Assembly (NCBI GenBank): GCA_008360955.1
Contig: LUCM01008996.1
Location: 70,286 to 134,285 of the forward strand
Source of the DNA: Fasciolopsis buskii
Lineage: Eukaryota > Platyhelminthes > Trematoda > Plagiorchiida > Fasciolidae
Length of the DNA: 64,000 bases
Reading direction: 5' to 3'
Shown piece by piece: positions 38,217 through 50,700 of the stretch. Within the stretch, counting starts at the first letter, position 1. Every line of letters starts with the position of its first letter. The position numbers and the translations under genes are program-made. The notes beneath the pieces were generated by a model. That model did no database searches. It was not told where the DNA came from and saw nothing but the letters and a program-made list of their open reading frames with translations.

Positions 38217-39285
38217 CATATGCGATTTTATCATTTGCCTCTCGTTAATAAGTCACTCTCTCTCTCTTGCACGTGCATCTGAACAGGCTGAATGAAACCC
38301 CGACAAAATAAACGTGAAAACTGAGTTCAAGGAATCGTTTCGTTTAGTTGCTGTTACAAGTTGAACAATAACGTGCGTTTCACCGTTCCACGCACGTAAA
38401 TTCACAAACCACGTGAGATATGTCACAATCTAAGTAAGGCTGCCAGTACGTTACTTGAGCATGCATCGTTACAAAAGACAACGATAGTGCAACCTCGCGA
38501 AGGCAAGACGTTTCAGGAGATAGGCAGAAGCAAATCGCATCCCAATTCGATGAAAAAACTGCTTGATGAACTTGGTGGACAGATACCACCTTTTCAATTT
38601 GCAATTTTTTCGAGGGCTAAATGACAACAAAAACTCAATGCATTTCAATGACAAGTAGTATGTTGCTGGAGCGATTTTTTTTAGATGTTCTGAAAATGTA
38701 CGACTGCCTCCAACATCCTATTAGTTGAAAACCCAGAGATCGTTACGATTGTGTACTGGATGAAGGCATCCAGGAAAAATAACCAACCAAAGACTTCATC
38801 GAATGGGATCATTGGCCAAAAATTCTCCATCTATCCGCCTTTGCAAATAATAGCCATGTGGTCGTGAAAATCTTGTATTGAATACTATGCTAACTTAAGT
38901 ATACTGATAAAAGGAGCCACTTTATAAAATATCCAAAATTAAAAAAGCACCAAGTATTTTGACTCCAGAGGAATTATGTCCTAATCTAGAAAGATCTGTC
39001 ACTTCGTTCGAGAAAACCGTTTGTTCTTACCTATCGCCTGGTTTTACGGTTGAAACTCTCGCCAAGCAGAGGAAAACTTGGAGGAAAGTTCATTTTTGCT
39101 AGGTCCAATCGATATTTACTTTATGCTGAACATTGCATGCCTTATAACAAGAAAAAAAGGTTATCAACCGACGAAGGTAAGCGAATAATTGCACTCACTT
39201 TCAATAAGAAGTAATTACACAATCGGCGGTAGTCTGCCCATTTTCAGTACAGCTTAGGAAAAATTACTTCACATTTTGTGTTCAG

Positions 39286-39787
39286 TTTGTGCATCATGAC
39301 CGGCTTGCTATTCCGTTATTGTTTCCCAAAATGAATCTCATCAGAAGCAAGCTAATGTCGTATCGCCCTGTTTTTAATCCATCTGAACTCACAGGTCTAC
39401 CTGGACCGTTGTGTCCTGGTTGGTACGAACACAAGTACAATAGCTCCTTACGGATACCCACACTACCGGTACCCCCATCGCCTTCAACAGTCCGACCATA
39501 TCAGCCGCTTGCATCGAGTTCAGTCTCGTTGATTTCTTCGCCGACAGTTATAGAAAATCCAAGCACAGTCCTGCCAGTTGCAATATCAAAAAACTTTCCT
39601 CCTCCTCCGCTACCTAGCTGGGACCATCCGCCACCGGAGCACATGTACGAGCTGCCTCAAGTTCCATTTAAAACACAACTGGACGCAATTATTACTCAAA
39701 GGCAGTTCGCTGCAGAATCTCACATGACATCCGAAAGGTTGACCATACATTCAAACCAGGCTGCAAAAATGAACACTTTCAATGCAG
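39286..39787 (+). CDS. BCL11: Internal exon of BCL11-like zinc-finger gene
   Basis: Seen: an open frame of 167 codons plus one base lies between a 3' splice site (TTGTGTTCAG, ending 39285) and a 5' splice site (AATGCAG|GTCAGTAAG, intron from 39788). The exon ends in phase 1. The next exon needs exactly one upstream base, so the two join in frame across the intron, giving Ala-Gly-Pro at the junction. The encoded segment is Pro/Ser-rich, with SPSTVRP, PPPPLPSWDHPPP and PQVPF stretches, and has no Cys-pair zinc finger. The first codon after the acceptor is TTT in phase 0, so an upstream coding exon is expected; the in-frame GTG at 39289 is not a likely start. Known: BCL11 proteins have long disordered Pro-rich regions between finger groups. 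Inferred: this is the linker preceding the terminal exon. I found no upstream exon carrying the N-terminal C2HC or ZF2-3 fingers. Splicing is predicted from consensus and phase only. Confidence 0.62.
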
Positions 39788-39821
39788 GTCAGTAAGACAA
39801 TCAATTCAGCGATAACCAAAC

Positions 39822-39892
39822 CTGTCAGTCAATCAGTCAAACAATCAATCAATTAACCAATTAATCAATCAATCAGTCGGCCAGTCAGTCTC
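39822..39892 (+). repeat. CAAT/CAGT tetranucleotide tract in intron
   Basis: Degenerate tandem CAAT, CAGT and TAAT units starting about 35 bp inside the intron. It is complementary in type to the GATT tract at 40297-40350. Confidence 0.85.
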
Positions 39893-40296
39893 TAGCCCGT
39901 GTGTATAGTTTTCTACAATCCTCAAATGTAACCAGTTTATTGGTCCTATTTAGTTAATCAATTTTGGTTCGTGATAGAATTAAATGTCCACTTGCAAGCG
40001 AATACATGAGCAGTAGACTTCGTTGTAAGGATTGTGAATTGTTACTGTGTGATACAATGAATTCACGAATGCTGACGAAGAAATGTTCATAAGTGAACGA
40101 GACGTTCACACTAAAAATTACTCTTCTTAAAACACGTGTACTAACGGAAGTAACGAATTCAGTGCAACAGTAGTGGGTCATTATGATTCATTTGAACTTG
40201 CCATAAGTGTGACCGTGCTGTAATGCGATGCATTACGCATACAATGCCACAATTTCTGTGAAATGCCTTTTGTTGCAGTTTTCATACTTTCCGTTG

Positions 40297-40350
40297 ACCG
40301 TTTGATTGATTGATTGATTGAGTGAGTAAGTGATTAATTGATTGACTGGT
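40297..40350 (+). repeat. GATT tetranucleotide tract in intron
   Basis: Four pure GATT units followed by degenerate GAGT, TAAT and GATT units. It can pair with the CAAT tract 400 bp upstream. Confidence 0.85.
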
Positions 40351-42106
40351 TTATTGGATGATCAATTAGTTGGATATTCCTCGCAATAAACAATGATCGC
40401 TTAATCAACGTCGAAAAACACCGAGTGCACCCTGCACTCATGATGTATGCACATTCAATGAGGGTATTTTTAGCTGGTAATCAGCAAACTTACCCCGTGG
40501 GAGGGAACTAGAGAGTACCGCATTGCAAAATACACTTACAGGCCATGATTTGGGTTCTCCCTCAACAATGATTTTGTAGTCTTACTACCCAGGTAGGTAA
40601 TGAATGTAGAACAATATTCCATAGGATTTCTACTGATGTATACGTCCCTGCGCGTATGTGGAGCGATAAGTTCACAGTAGGGTGCCGTCAACTAGATGTC
40701 ATCATTTTCACCGGGAAATTCAGGAACCCATATCCTACGTGAGTTTGCTGATATTGCACGTGGATTTCTCGGAACGATGTTGGCGTATTCCGTGTAGCAC
40801 GGTACTTTTGACTACACGTGAATACACAAGCACACACAAATGCACCCACGCACATTCATTAACTAATGTTAGGAAAAAAATGGCGTTCGACGGTTACACA
40901 CCACGCTTGTACAAAAGGGGGAGCGTTTTCGGCATTTCCATTCCTGTTGTGTCACATCATATAGAACATGGTATTAGGGAACATTTCTATTGTCATGATT
41001 ACCTAGCCCAGTTCCACCATTTATTCCCTCAAACGATTCTATCTTAAGGACATAGCAAGTTTAGAAAAACAAACGGAACGAAACGCTTTGAGCAATTGAT
41101 TTAGATTAATCGACCATAAGAATGAGTACAATAGCATGGATGATAGATGACAAAAAAGTTAGACGAAAAACGACAAACGCTAAGAAGACAAATGTAGTGA
41201 TATTGGAGATTCCGCTCTATTTGTTACCATGTGTGCTCCATAGAATGGTTTTTGTTCATCAAAACCAGTAGGTAGAATACAGTTTTTATTCATACATAAT
41301 GAAATTTTGTTCAGTCATATAGTTCTTCGCAGTATCGTTCGCAATTGGCGGTGTTGTTGGACGCGAGAAAGAGACCGAAATGGTAGAAGTTCGTTAGTCG
41401 CCTAGTAAGCGGATGTACGCACACACACACACTCCGAATCAGTGCGATAATTGTGAAGCATGTGGTTATCCTTTATCTGGGAATTTAATCTTTTTTTGCT
41501 AACAGCTTAAACTGGAAGTTCCAGGTGCTAGGGTTTATTCGGTCGTCATCGACGCCTCGCAATTGATGGCTTCCCGTGAAATGCCGCCTTGCCTAGCGGA
41601 TAACGTGAAATATGTCTTCCACTGGGTAAAACAAATAGGATGCTCGGAATAAGTGAACAAAAGACAAGGTAGCGACAAAATCATTCATTAAGGTGACTGG
41701 TGCATAAGCGCCTCACGGTCTAATCAATATGACTGATATTGCAGACCTCGTCAGATTGACGAACGGCTGTTCAAGAGCTAAACAAAGGCAAATATCAGAT
41801 TTGACTGGAAATCGAATTGTGAACGGAATGGTGCAATGTCAGTTTAACTAGGAATTCACCGTTGCAATGAGCAGATTTTTTTAAAAATTCTTCGCAATTT
41901 TTGTCGCTCACTTGTCCACGCAGTTGACTGGATCTTATTGAATGCATAGGACCGTGTTTAGCTCGTTGCCCGAGCTTATACAATGTCTGTTGACAATAGA
42001 AAACAGTACTAGGTGCTTTCGAATGAATACAAACTCTACGGACAACGTTGTTCTTGAGAAATAAGTATATCCAGACACTGGATAACCTCACTGGCTTTGT
42101 TTATGA

Positions 42107-42127
42107 ATATATATATATATATATATA
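42107..42127 (+). repeat. (AT)n microsatellite in intron
   Basis: 21 bp of AT repeat. Confidence 0.92.
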
Positions 42128-42689
42128 AAGTCTACCTAACGGCAACGACACACTTTTCTTCCATCCGAAATACCAACATAACCATTTCGGTCAGGACTGT
42201 CCGCGCAAAAACCGAACTTTCAGTAGTATTTAGTAGTCAGTAGGGCAAAATGCAAATAGTGTTCAGTTAACTAAAGTGTGTAACAGTCAAAATTGAAGGT
42301 TAACGGTTTTGCGAAAAAAAAAACTGTCAATTGCTGAGTCCGAACAAAATAATCGGTACTCCGTGAAATATTTCTTGCGGTTTACAAAACAGCAACCGGC
42401 ACGTCATATCAACCACAAATACGGACAGATGTCTCTGTGATTGGAAATATCACAACAATTATGGATAAAAAACAATGTGTCAATCGCGTCAACTACGACT
42501 AGGTATGGTAACCAGCAATATTAACGGAAACGATAGTGTGAATGAAGGATTCTCATCTTATTTGCTTACGGTCGAAGTGTGGGAGGAGAGTGGTCGGTGC
42601 TGGCTTAAGATGTGATGCGCATTTAATGGGCAGGTGTCACAAAAAATACAAGTTAATGAAATAGTCTGGTTCATATGCTACGTAAACTG

Positions 42690-42709
42690 GTGTGTGTGTG
42701 TGTGTGTGT
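42690..42709 (+). repeat. (GT)n microsatellite in intron
   Basis: 20 bp of GT repeat. Confidence 0.92.
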
Positions 42710-43450
42710 TCAGTCAAATCACTCTTTAGGTAGTATTTTTGAATGCAGGCCCAAAGCAAGAGAGGTTGTCACTGATCGAATTACACCGCGGTATACTGAA
42801 TGCACGTGCCCCGTTACGTTTAGTAGACCGAGGTCGGAGACCTACCGTGCAGTAGTTGGAGTCGGAAGGGGACGGGAGTTGGAGGGAAGAAAAGTGAGCA
42901 CTGGGGATTGGAAGTTTGATGTACCAATGAATACACACAACAATGTACCAAGTGTTGTCGTATCGATGTGATGAAAAACAGCTCAGATAGCGGCATCTGT
43001 TTTCTGTAGTTTCACTCTCCCCTTACCCAAAACCTCGTTAGACATCATTTTTCGGTTTCGGGTGGGCATAACCGGCGGATGACTGAGGCAATGACTTCGG
43101 TACAGAACAGTCTGATAGTGGTGGTAGTGGACTGCGAACGACAGTTGACGAGAATGGTTTGGGCACGTGAATAGATGGGTGCGAGAGCGATGAGTGTGAT
43201 AGTTAGTACTAGCTAAAGTCAATAGGACGGAAAACCAATTAGTGGTCTCCGCCAACTGCTATAGAATATTCTAGTATACGGAGAACGTCTCAATCCTAGT
43301 CATTCGTTGGGGACCAAGCCCAAGATTATTCATTCAGTCCATCATTACTCTGTATAGATAATCAGCTAACTTCGACCATCACACTTGTCTACTGCACACG
43401 TCTGCCAATCTGCTCATCTATTCACTGTTCTATATTGTTCATTTACTCAG

Positions 43451-46383
43451 GCCCGTGTACCACTAACTCCCTTGGCCATATGAGCAATGGTAGCAGTGGT
43501 ACTTGTTCAACTGGATCATCATTCAATTTTCCAAATTACAGTCAATGTGATGCTCAACAATTCATAAATTTTCTCGGTCGACAATCGACACCGAACAGAG
43601 GTGGAATGCGTTTAAGATTTGGAGTCGAGAACGCGGGGAATCATTGCCTACCGTTCAGAAATATCGACACAGGCAGGACGAGACCGATGAACGCAACTGA
43701 TGCAACTGATCTGACGCAGCAGTCCCGACTAAGAAATGAAGACCGAACCGCGGCCGCTTCGAATGAGGGTAATATGGATCCTGGTGGGTTCCATAACTGG
43801 ATGGTGTATGCTCAGCTCTACCAATGGTTAACTAATTGTAACGAACAAATGAGACTATCCGACAACCCACAGTTAACATCACATGGGATTCGTCACACGA
43901 ATGATCATAGTGAACCAATCGCAACCCGGCGTGAGAGATCACCAGTGATAAGGAAAAAGACAATGGATTCAGATAATACAACTATCGTAACTAAAAGACG
44001 TCGTACACAAGATTTTCGAAGGACCATTCCCATGAGCATGCCGGGAAGACAATCGGGAGAAATCACACAACTGTCTAGTCTGAAGAAAACTGTCAACCCT
44101 CGTTCCCGGAGTTGTCCACCGCCTTCACACAATAAAGATAAACTTTTCAACTTGAAAATCAGAAGTCATAGTTTACATTCCATCTATACCGGGAAGATGA
44201 ACTACACAAACGGTGGCCTCAATATTCCTCCTCCTCCGCCTTCTCCTTCTCCTCCTCATTCTCTTCCTATTCCAGTTCCTTATAATCTTGGTTCTCCCAC
44301 TAGATCCACCGGTTCGACCAATCTAGTAACGCCCAAACTTCCAAATTTATTAGCTTTTTCAAACCAGCCACCATTTTACGAAACATTCCTGCAGTATTAT
44401 TGGAACTATTATTACGAAGAACTGATGCGAAAAATGCACGAAATTTCCTGCAAATCATTACCACCGGAATCAACTTTCGGCCCTCCTACAGTCACAGGAT
44501 CCTCCTCGGTTTCCACACCACACCTTGCCCGATCCCAGTTTAACAGTACCCAAACATCCTTACTAAACGGCTTTGTTTCACTTCCAGATCCGAGTTCAAT
44601 ATCATTAATGGCCTCATGCTTGAATTCAATGTCAGTCCATTCAACAACCACATCACCGCAACCAGGATTCAGTGATCTACCAAGCAATAAACCTGGTTTA
44701 ACAATGTCTTCAAACAACGACCTCGTATTTCCTAATTCCCTGTCACCTTGGTCGTTTGGTTCCACAAGGCTTGACGATCAATGGAACTATCTCACCAACC
44801 GGTTAGATCCAACAGCCCGAGTGATTTCTCCTACCTGGTGTGCACAATCAAGTCCAACTACGTCAAAAGCACATTTGATTCGAGGATTATTCGATTGCGA
44901 TCTTGAACGGAATCGGGTGATTTCATGCGACGGATCAACTAGTGGTCAAAAACAAACGGAACTACATAGTGTCACAACTGATCTAACTGATGTGGATAAA
45001 CTAACTTCTGTCTGTTCAAAGAAGAAATCATTTTCGGTGAAAGATATGTTCTGTTCTCCAGACAGGCTGTTGCCCAATGTGGATGCAGACGCACACCCGA
45101 CACACGCAGCTGTAGTAGCCGCTGTGGCTGCCCTATCACGCCGGGACAAGAGGAACGATACGTGTGAATTTTGTGGTAAAGTGTTCAAAAATTGTAGCAA
45201 TCTGACAGTGCATCGCCGTAGTCATACGGGAGAGAAACCGTATCGGTGCAAAATGTGCAGTTACGCCTGTGCGCAATCATCCAAGCTCACCAGGCACATG
45301 AAAACGCACGGGAAAGATGGAAAACCGAGACATTTGTGCAAATATTGTCACACTCCTTTTATTGTGCCATCCACCTTGGAGAAACATATGCGTAAATGCA
45401 TGCATATGCGGGGATTTAACGGACCGGCAAGACATCGACATACGCTATCGATCGGTCAAAACCAAATGGATAAGCTGACACCATTTGCTTCCGCGAAAAA
45501 ACGTGATCCCCGAGGTGATGATTTTGGACCGAGTGAACAATCATCTTCGAAATGGGGCCTGCGGGTACGACGTGACCAAACACGTTTGACCAAAGTTGGC
45601 ACTGCCACGAAGCCAGTCAGGAGATCACATTTGGAAGATTCGCACGACGCCACTAGTCCCTCTCGTCCGACACGTGGAACAAACTTGTGCAAACCTACAT
45701 GGTCAACAGAGGACTTGAATAAATCCGCAATACAGTCTCCGCCTGTCGGCATTCACTCCAGTCCCAGCACAGATGTGAAAACACTCGGAATGAGCAAAAC
45801 TCAATTCTCATCGATAGAACCAGATGTGAAAACTTCACCAGTGCTTCCTCTGAACAAAATGATGGAAAAATTAAAAACAACAGGGCTACAACAAACGTCG
45901 TCGTTTTGTTGGCCCCCCTCATTACCTAATCCATTCTCTGTTTGCCCACCAAATTTCAACTGTCCACAACCAATACCTATGTCGGACGGAGAATCACGTT
46001 TCTCCGACGGCAGCAATGCAACATATTTGTCCTGTCTCTTACTCGGGATGCATGAAATGGTCAAAAGACAGCAACAGCAACAACAACAACAACAACAACA
46101 ACAATCACCTTTACACAGTACACGCTTCCCTAATCCCTCGATCCCGTATCAGTTATTTTCTCCTAATTTGCCTACGTCCAACTCCACATCGCAACCAACA
46201 CAACCACCTAAATCGAACCAGACAATTTCATTTTTACCGCCGGACTCCTCATGTTCTACTGGTCCATCGGATCCGATTCAATCAGTTACGGGCCATGATG
46301 TGCCTATATTTCCCTCGTTATACTCATCAGATGCGACGATACTATCAAAACTATTTGACAACAAAGTTCAACAGTTCAAATAA
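43451..46383 (+). CDS. BCL11: Terminal exon of BCL11-like C2H2 zinc-finger transcription factor
   Basis: This should encode the C-terminal part of a nuclear DNA-binding transcriptional regulator of the BCL11 (CTIP1/CTIP2; Drosophila CG9650) family. The acceptor is a pyrimidine-rich tract ending TTTACTCAG at 43450; the frame stays open to TAA at 46381-46383. Numbering residues from the frame's first codon at 43435, finger 1 is C577/C580/H593/H597 ([19 protein letters not shown]), finger 2 is C605/C608/H621/H625 ([12 protein letters not shown]) and finger 3 is C635/C638/H651 with C655 or H657 as fourth ligand. The HTGEKPY linker joins fingers 1 and 2. These match BCL11A/B ZF4-6 closely. As I recall the BCL11A-DNA structure, its base-contacting Asn and Lys/Arg correspond to N589, K617 and R620 here, all conserved. 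The flanks are Ser/Pro/Asn/Thr-rich and probably disordered, with a polyproline tract near residue 265, an Ala-rich run just before the fingers and 12 glutamines at 879-890. The ZF2-3 pair of vertebrate BCL11 is absent from both exons seen. Confidence 0.93.
46069..46104 (+). repeat. CAA/CAG trinucleotide run encoding 12 glutamines
   Basis: Twelve consecutive Gln codons (CAG CAA CAG CAA, then eight CAA) lie in frame in the terminal BCL11-like exon. The pure CAA stretch is the part most likely to vary in length between individuals. The run sits about 220 residues after the last zinc finger. Confidence 0.97.
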
Positions 46384-47499
46384 AACGAATCGTCGAAAGC
46401 CTGGTGCTCGACACTGACTAATCTACTATCAATGCGTTGAAGGTCATGCATTTAGACTAACTCAGCAACTTGGTCATGTACTCCGAACAAATTAGGACAT
46501 TTATCTATCCACACGTGTTGCAGAAAATATGGGCAGACACGTACCATCCGTTTCTATTCTTTTTTAGACTGTGATTCCCACTCTATTGGTTACACTAGTA
46601 TGAATTTTGACTTAAGACCCCTTTGCACCAAAGAATAACACTCACGGACCCAACAGTATGTTGAATTAACGACCAAGATGGATGATTTGGACGATGAGCA
46701 AATACGTGATGCGTATGAGACAAACAGCGTGCAAACCTGGTACATTGCTTGTGCCTCTTCACCGACCAATGGGACTGGTGCCATCGAGAATGGCTCATTT
46801 TTGTGTAGCAATTGTTACATATTTCTAATCATTTTTTTTGATTCAAAAGCACAAATAAGATAAAAAGCACCGAGATATCTTTCATATCGTTTCTCTGTAG
46901 AGTACAGTTTTTTTAATTCGTTCCCATTCCGTGGTCAGGACTTCCCGTGCACTGGTTTGTCAAAGGTATAGCAACATAAGCAAAAAAGTTACAAAAGCCA
47001 CCGGTACAGCATCATCTGAAGAAATTGCGCGATCAAACGTCAACTCACATACTCACCCATCCATACACGCACTGGTTCACTCAATCACTGGTCGACAGCA
47101 TGATTACTTGCTTGCTTGATTCTGTCAACCCGTCAGCCGCTAGTGTCGGCGAATCTATACCAGTGCTCATTTCAAATAATCCGGGCTCACTTTGGTGTCA
47201 ATTAGGATAACGATGACTGACTGTATCCCAAAGTGCATTGACTATTCGACATACGCACTTCTTCCACCATGGATAGGCCGACTGGTTTTCATGCGACGAT
47301 ATGTCTGTTACATTTGCACCGCTTATTCGCCCGGATTTTTCCGTCAACGAAAATCTGATGTGCCGAAAACAGACAAGATCCAACCGCATTTTCGGTATTT
47401 GGTCAATTCGCTAGAAGATAAACCAATTTTACGAATCGAGTGAGCATTTCACTCATGTTAGTCAAGTCGCGGAGATAATGTCTTTGACAACCGGTACAA

Positions 47500-47534
<35 letters not shown>

Positions 47535-47700
47535 CGTCCACAAATGACGTGTTAATTGAGTTGTTTTCATTTGGGCATAGTTTGTTTTATTTTCTTGGAC
47601 AAATGTGTGGGCATACAATGCGTCATCGGAATTACGACAGAGAAAGAGAACAATAAACGCAAATGCGAAAGGAAAATAATCTGGTGATCTGACTATGCAT
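46384..47700 (+). other. Presumed 3' UTR/downstream flank of the BCL11-like gene
   Basis: This is sequence after the stop codon. No canonical AATAAA is seen in the first 1.2 kb. A one-base variant (AATAAG) lies at 46854-46859 and the first AATAAA at 47652-47657, so the 3' end of the mRNA cannot be placed with confidence. An (AT)n run lies at 47502-47530. Short frames here (for example 47192-47443) have no recognisable domain. Confidence 0.35.
47502..47530 (+). repeat. (AT)n microsatellite
   Basis: 29 bp of AT repeat about 1.1 kb after the BCL11-like stop codon. Confidence 0.93.
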
Positions 47701-50700
47701 GTCAACTCTTCCAGTCCGCACCTCCACGTCGTTGGTGATTCATCAGGATCCATACTTCACTAACGGGTTTTATACCACGTGATTGCTTCAACCGAAATAG
47801 ACATCAGACAAATTAGCGCAACGATGACACTTTGATTCATGACACGCCTACGGTTCACAATACCCAGTACACACTAAGGATATTGGCTCCCTGGAGCGCT
47901 GGCTTTCTGAGACGATATTGGGAAATGAAGCTCAGTCGGTCTTGCTCTCTCGCTCTCTCAGACACACTGGCACACAGACCCAAGCACTAGTTATTTAATA
48001 ATTCACTCTAAAACTGAAAACGAACGGTCTCCTTCAATTCGACTTTGCGCGATTTTAGCTTATCTGACTGTTCTGTGTAGAACAAAGACATTGTTAGCAT
48101 CTACAACGGACTGACATAAACGGATACTTTGATGCGATGCAGACTAAACGTTGTACTTCTTACTAGCTGGCTGTTAACATCTAGATTGCTTAATCCGACT
48201 GACGAGGTTTCGCGTGTAACCATAACATATATGGGTTAGGACAGTGAAATCAATGTTTGGTAGATAAAGTTGGATAGACCACGTGGCTGAGTGCAAACAA
48301 ACGTTTCAGGATCAGCGGACCTAGGTTTCCGTCAGTATGACTGTTCGAGTGATTCTGACGGTTACTTGAAGTGCTCTCACACTTGTAGCCTTAGTGCTTG
48401 CCCATTTCTACCAAGGTCGGTGTGAAGGCACCTGTAAACAGGTTGAAAAGCCACAGGAATCAGCTGATCGAATTGCGTTTTGCCCAATGGTTGAAGGCTT
48501 GAGGTTTGCAGCTGGGAATGGGCGTCATACTCCGGTAGGTTTTTGAACCCCATTTAATTCAGTACGTGAGGCGTTTAGAAAGCAAACATAGCACAAATAA
48601 ATTTATTTGGTACTTCACAAATTAGATCCCTTTCGAGTTTTGTTAACCGGGAAAGAAGGTGAATTTTATTGATAACTAGTGTGAGGAAATCTTCCATTAC
48701 AATTTATCAGCTGAATAAAAACTCCGACAAGAAGACAAAAGGTACAACTAGCCCACGCTTGTATATGGTTGATGTAAGGCATGCGAACTATAGGGTGTAT
48801 AATTTTTAATTTCCTTCCCCCTTCCAATGCACGAGGTGAATGTGTGCGCGCGCATGCGATGTGTGACAGAAAACAGTAGGCGGTGGACGTGCGAAATTCT
48901 ACTCACAGTCAGTCACCTATTGCGTAGCAGTGCAGCACATTCGATTCATGCATGAGAGAATTAGGAGAGCGGAAAATAGGTCGGTCTATGCAAACGTTTC
49001 TGTGAATGGGACTTTCTAGTTGATCACCTTGAGAGCTTAAAAGCTAAGAAAAAATAAAGATAGGACCAGTGTGTGGCACCTAACTCACTCAATTTTGGTT
49101 CACTACGAGCGACCGGAAAGTCTATCGGTACTCAGTTAACTTTAGGCGCCAGGACACTCAAAAACACCATGTTTCAGTTATTAAAGCTCCCTGAACAAAA
49201 CTGGAAGCCAAATTTTATCATAAGTTCACCTGTTATTCATGCATAACCAGTAAGATTCGCCTCTCCACTTCAAACGGATAAGATGTGAAAGTTTGCCCTT
49301 TAGTGTTTGTCTTCCGTCAACATCGTCGGCTGAATAAAAGTAGACGTTTACGTTTAACGGTTAACATTACTCGAGTAAACCTGAAAACTCCTTTGGGATG
49401 CTTTGATTGGGGGCCAAACTCTCGTCTGTAAATGTCTTCGTGAGAGGTACTCATATGTTTCTATCTAAACGCGCACCCGAGACAATAAAGACCAGTTATG
49501 TAATAACGCAAACTATCACCATAGTAGTAAACAGCATTACAGCAAGGACGATAATCAAAATTAATAATAGTGCTGCTACTACTACCACTAAATACAATCA
49601 TAGTAGCAATAATAATAAAGACGGAACCGAAAAGCCAGCATATGGATTTTACAGGTTCATTTTATGCCAATAAAAATACAGTTATTAGAATGGACGCCCT
49701 GATTGCTGTAGAATTTGAAAAAGAATGAAGAACAAAACAACGTTGTTTGACTATTCGGTTTCCCTGCAAGTCATACGGTAAGATCAATTTTCAGGTTGTT
49801 CTAACATTTGATCTCTCCCTGGTACATACCGATTTGTTTTTCTGTCTACCATTTTTTTGTCTTATCGGCCTGACCGACCGCATTGACAGCTATGGGTAGT
49901 GAATAGTCTGTCCGCCGGAAGGAGGTACTGTACCATTTACCCGGTTGTTTCACTACTTACTCGGTCACTATTTACTCAGGAAGCAGCTCTTCATCCATCT
50001 GACTGCCGCTTAGCGCTAATCGCCCCCGTGTTCCAGTGCTTCTGCGTGTTGCATCACCCGATGTCGAGTCGAGTTGTAGGTGCACAGACGAATATCCACA
50101 CGGTGCACAGAAGACCAAACGGGTTAAGTAAATTCAGCTTTTCGGGTCTGTAGACAACGGTAAGATAAACAGACGGTAAATGCTCGAGTGTACGTGTGTG
50201 TTCGTGTTTAAGAGTCGATTTTGTGCATCGCAAGCACAGTCACCCATCTCATTTCACCTAGCCTCGTGGAATATTCTCACCCGATCACCCGACATCGACT
50301 GATTCAGCGCTGTTCACAGACCCATTAATACCAATTGTCACGCAATCGAATTAGGGCTAGACAACCCATTTCTCGCATCAGCAATAGCAGTATCAATGGT
50401 AGGCTAAATGGAGATGGCATTCCCCACACCAGGTGGCCATTTGTTCTCAATGTCGGCTGAACTAACACATTATCGCCTGAACATGATATATCCTACCGAC
50501 TTTTGTGAACAACCTTCTCCTACCACTTCACGTATGAACTAGCCAAAACCTCCAAACACTTAACCACCCCTCCACCTAGCCATCCATCGAACCGGCTGGA
50601 CTCATCAAGTAGGCTAGGAAATTTGTCAGTGTTTGATTTCAGTATCTTGCGTAGATGACGCGCCTTCCTTCTTGTGCAGTTTTTATATCGCATTGTGCCT

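Larger units (their letters stand above)
30316..39285. other. Gene-poor, repeat-rich stretch upstream of the BCL11-like exons
   Basis: Dominated by the trinucleotide array, CATA, GTT and AT runs. No zinc-finger Cys pairs matching the missing N-terminal part of BCL11 were seen on the plus strand. An upstream coding exon ending in phase 0 is expected somewhere 5' of 39286. Confidence 0.55.
39788..43450 (+). other. Intron of the BCL11-like gene
   Basis: A 3,663-bp GT-AG intron is inferred between the two coding exons. It contains inverted-complementary tetranucleotide tracts (CAAT-rich at about 39822-39892, GATT-rich at about 40297-40350), an (AC)n run near 41421-41432, an (AT)n run at 42107-42127 and a (TG)n run at 42690-42709. 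Open frames at 40682-41047 and 42675-42971 show no recognisable domain and lack convincing splice boundaries, so I regard them as chance. No embedded gene was recognised. Confidence 0.6.

Noticed and set aside
39289..39291. Translation start of the upstream BCL11-like exon
   Set aside because: The codon is GTG and sits three bases after a good splice acceptor, so it is internal to an exon.
40682..41047. Additional coding exon in the BCL11-like intron
   Set aside because: No domain and no suitable splice pair. The flanking exons already join in frame without it, so it is not needed, though an alternative exon cannot be excluded.
44412..44765. Antisense gene within the zinc-finger exon
   Set aside because: Shadow frame opposite the strongly supported coding frame, with no domain.
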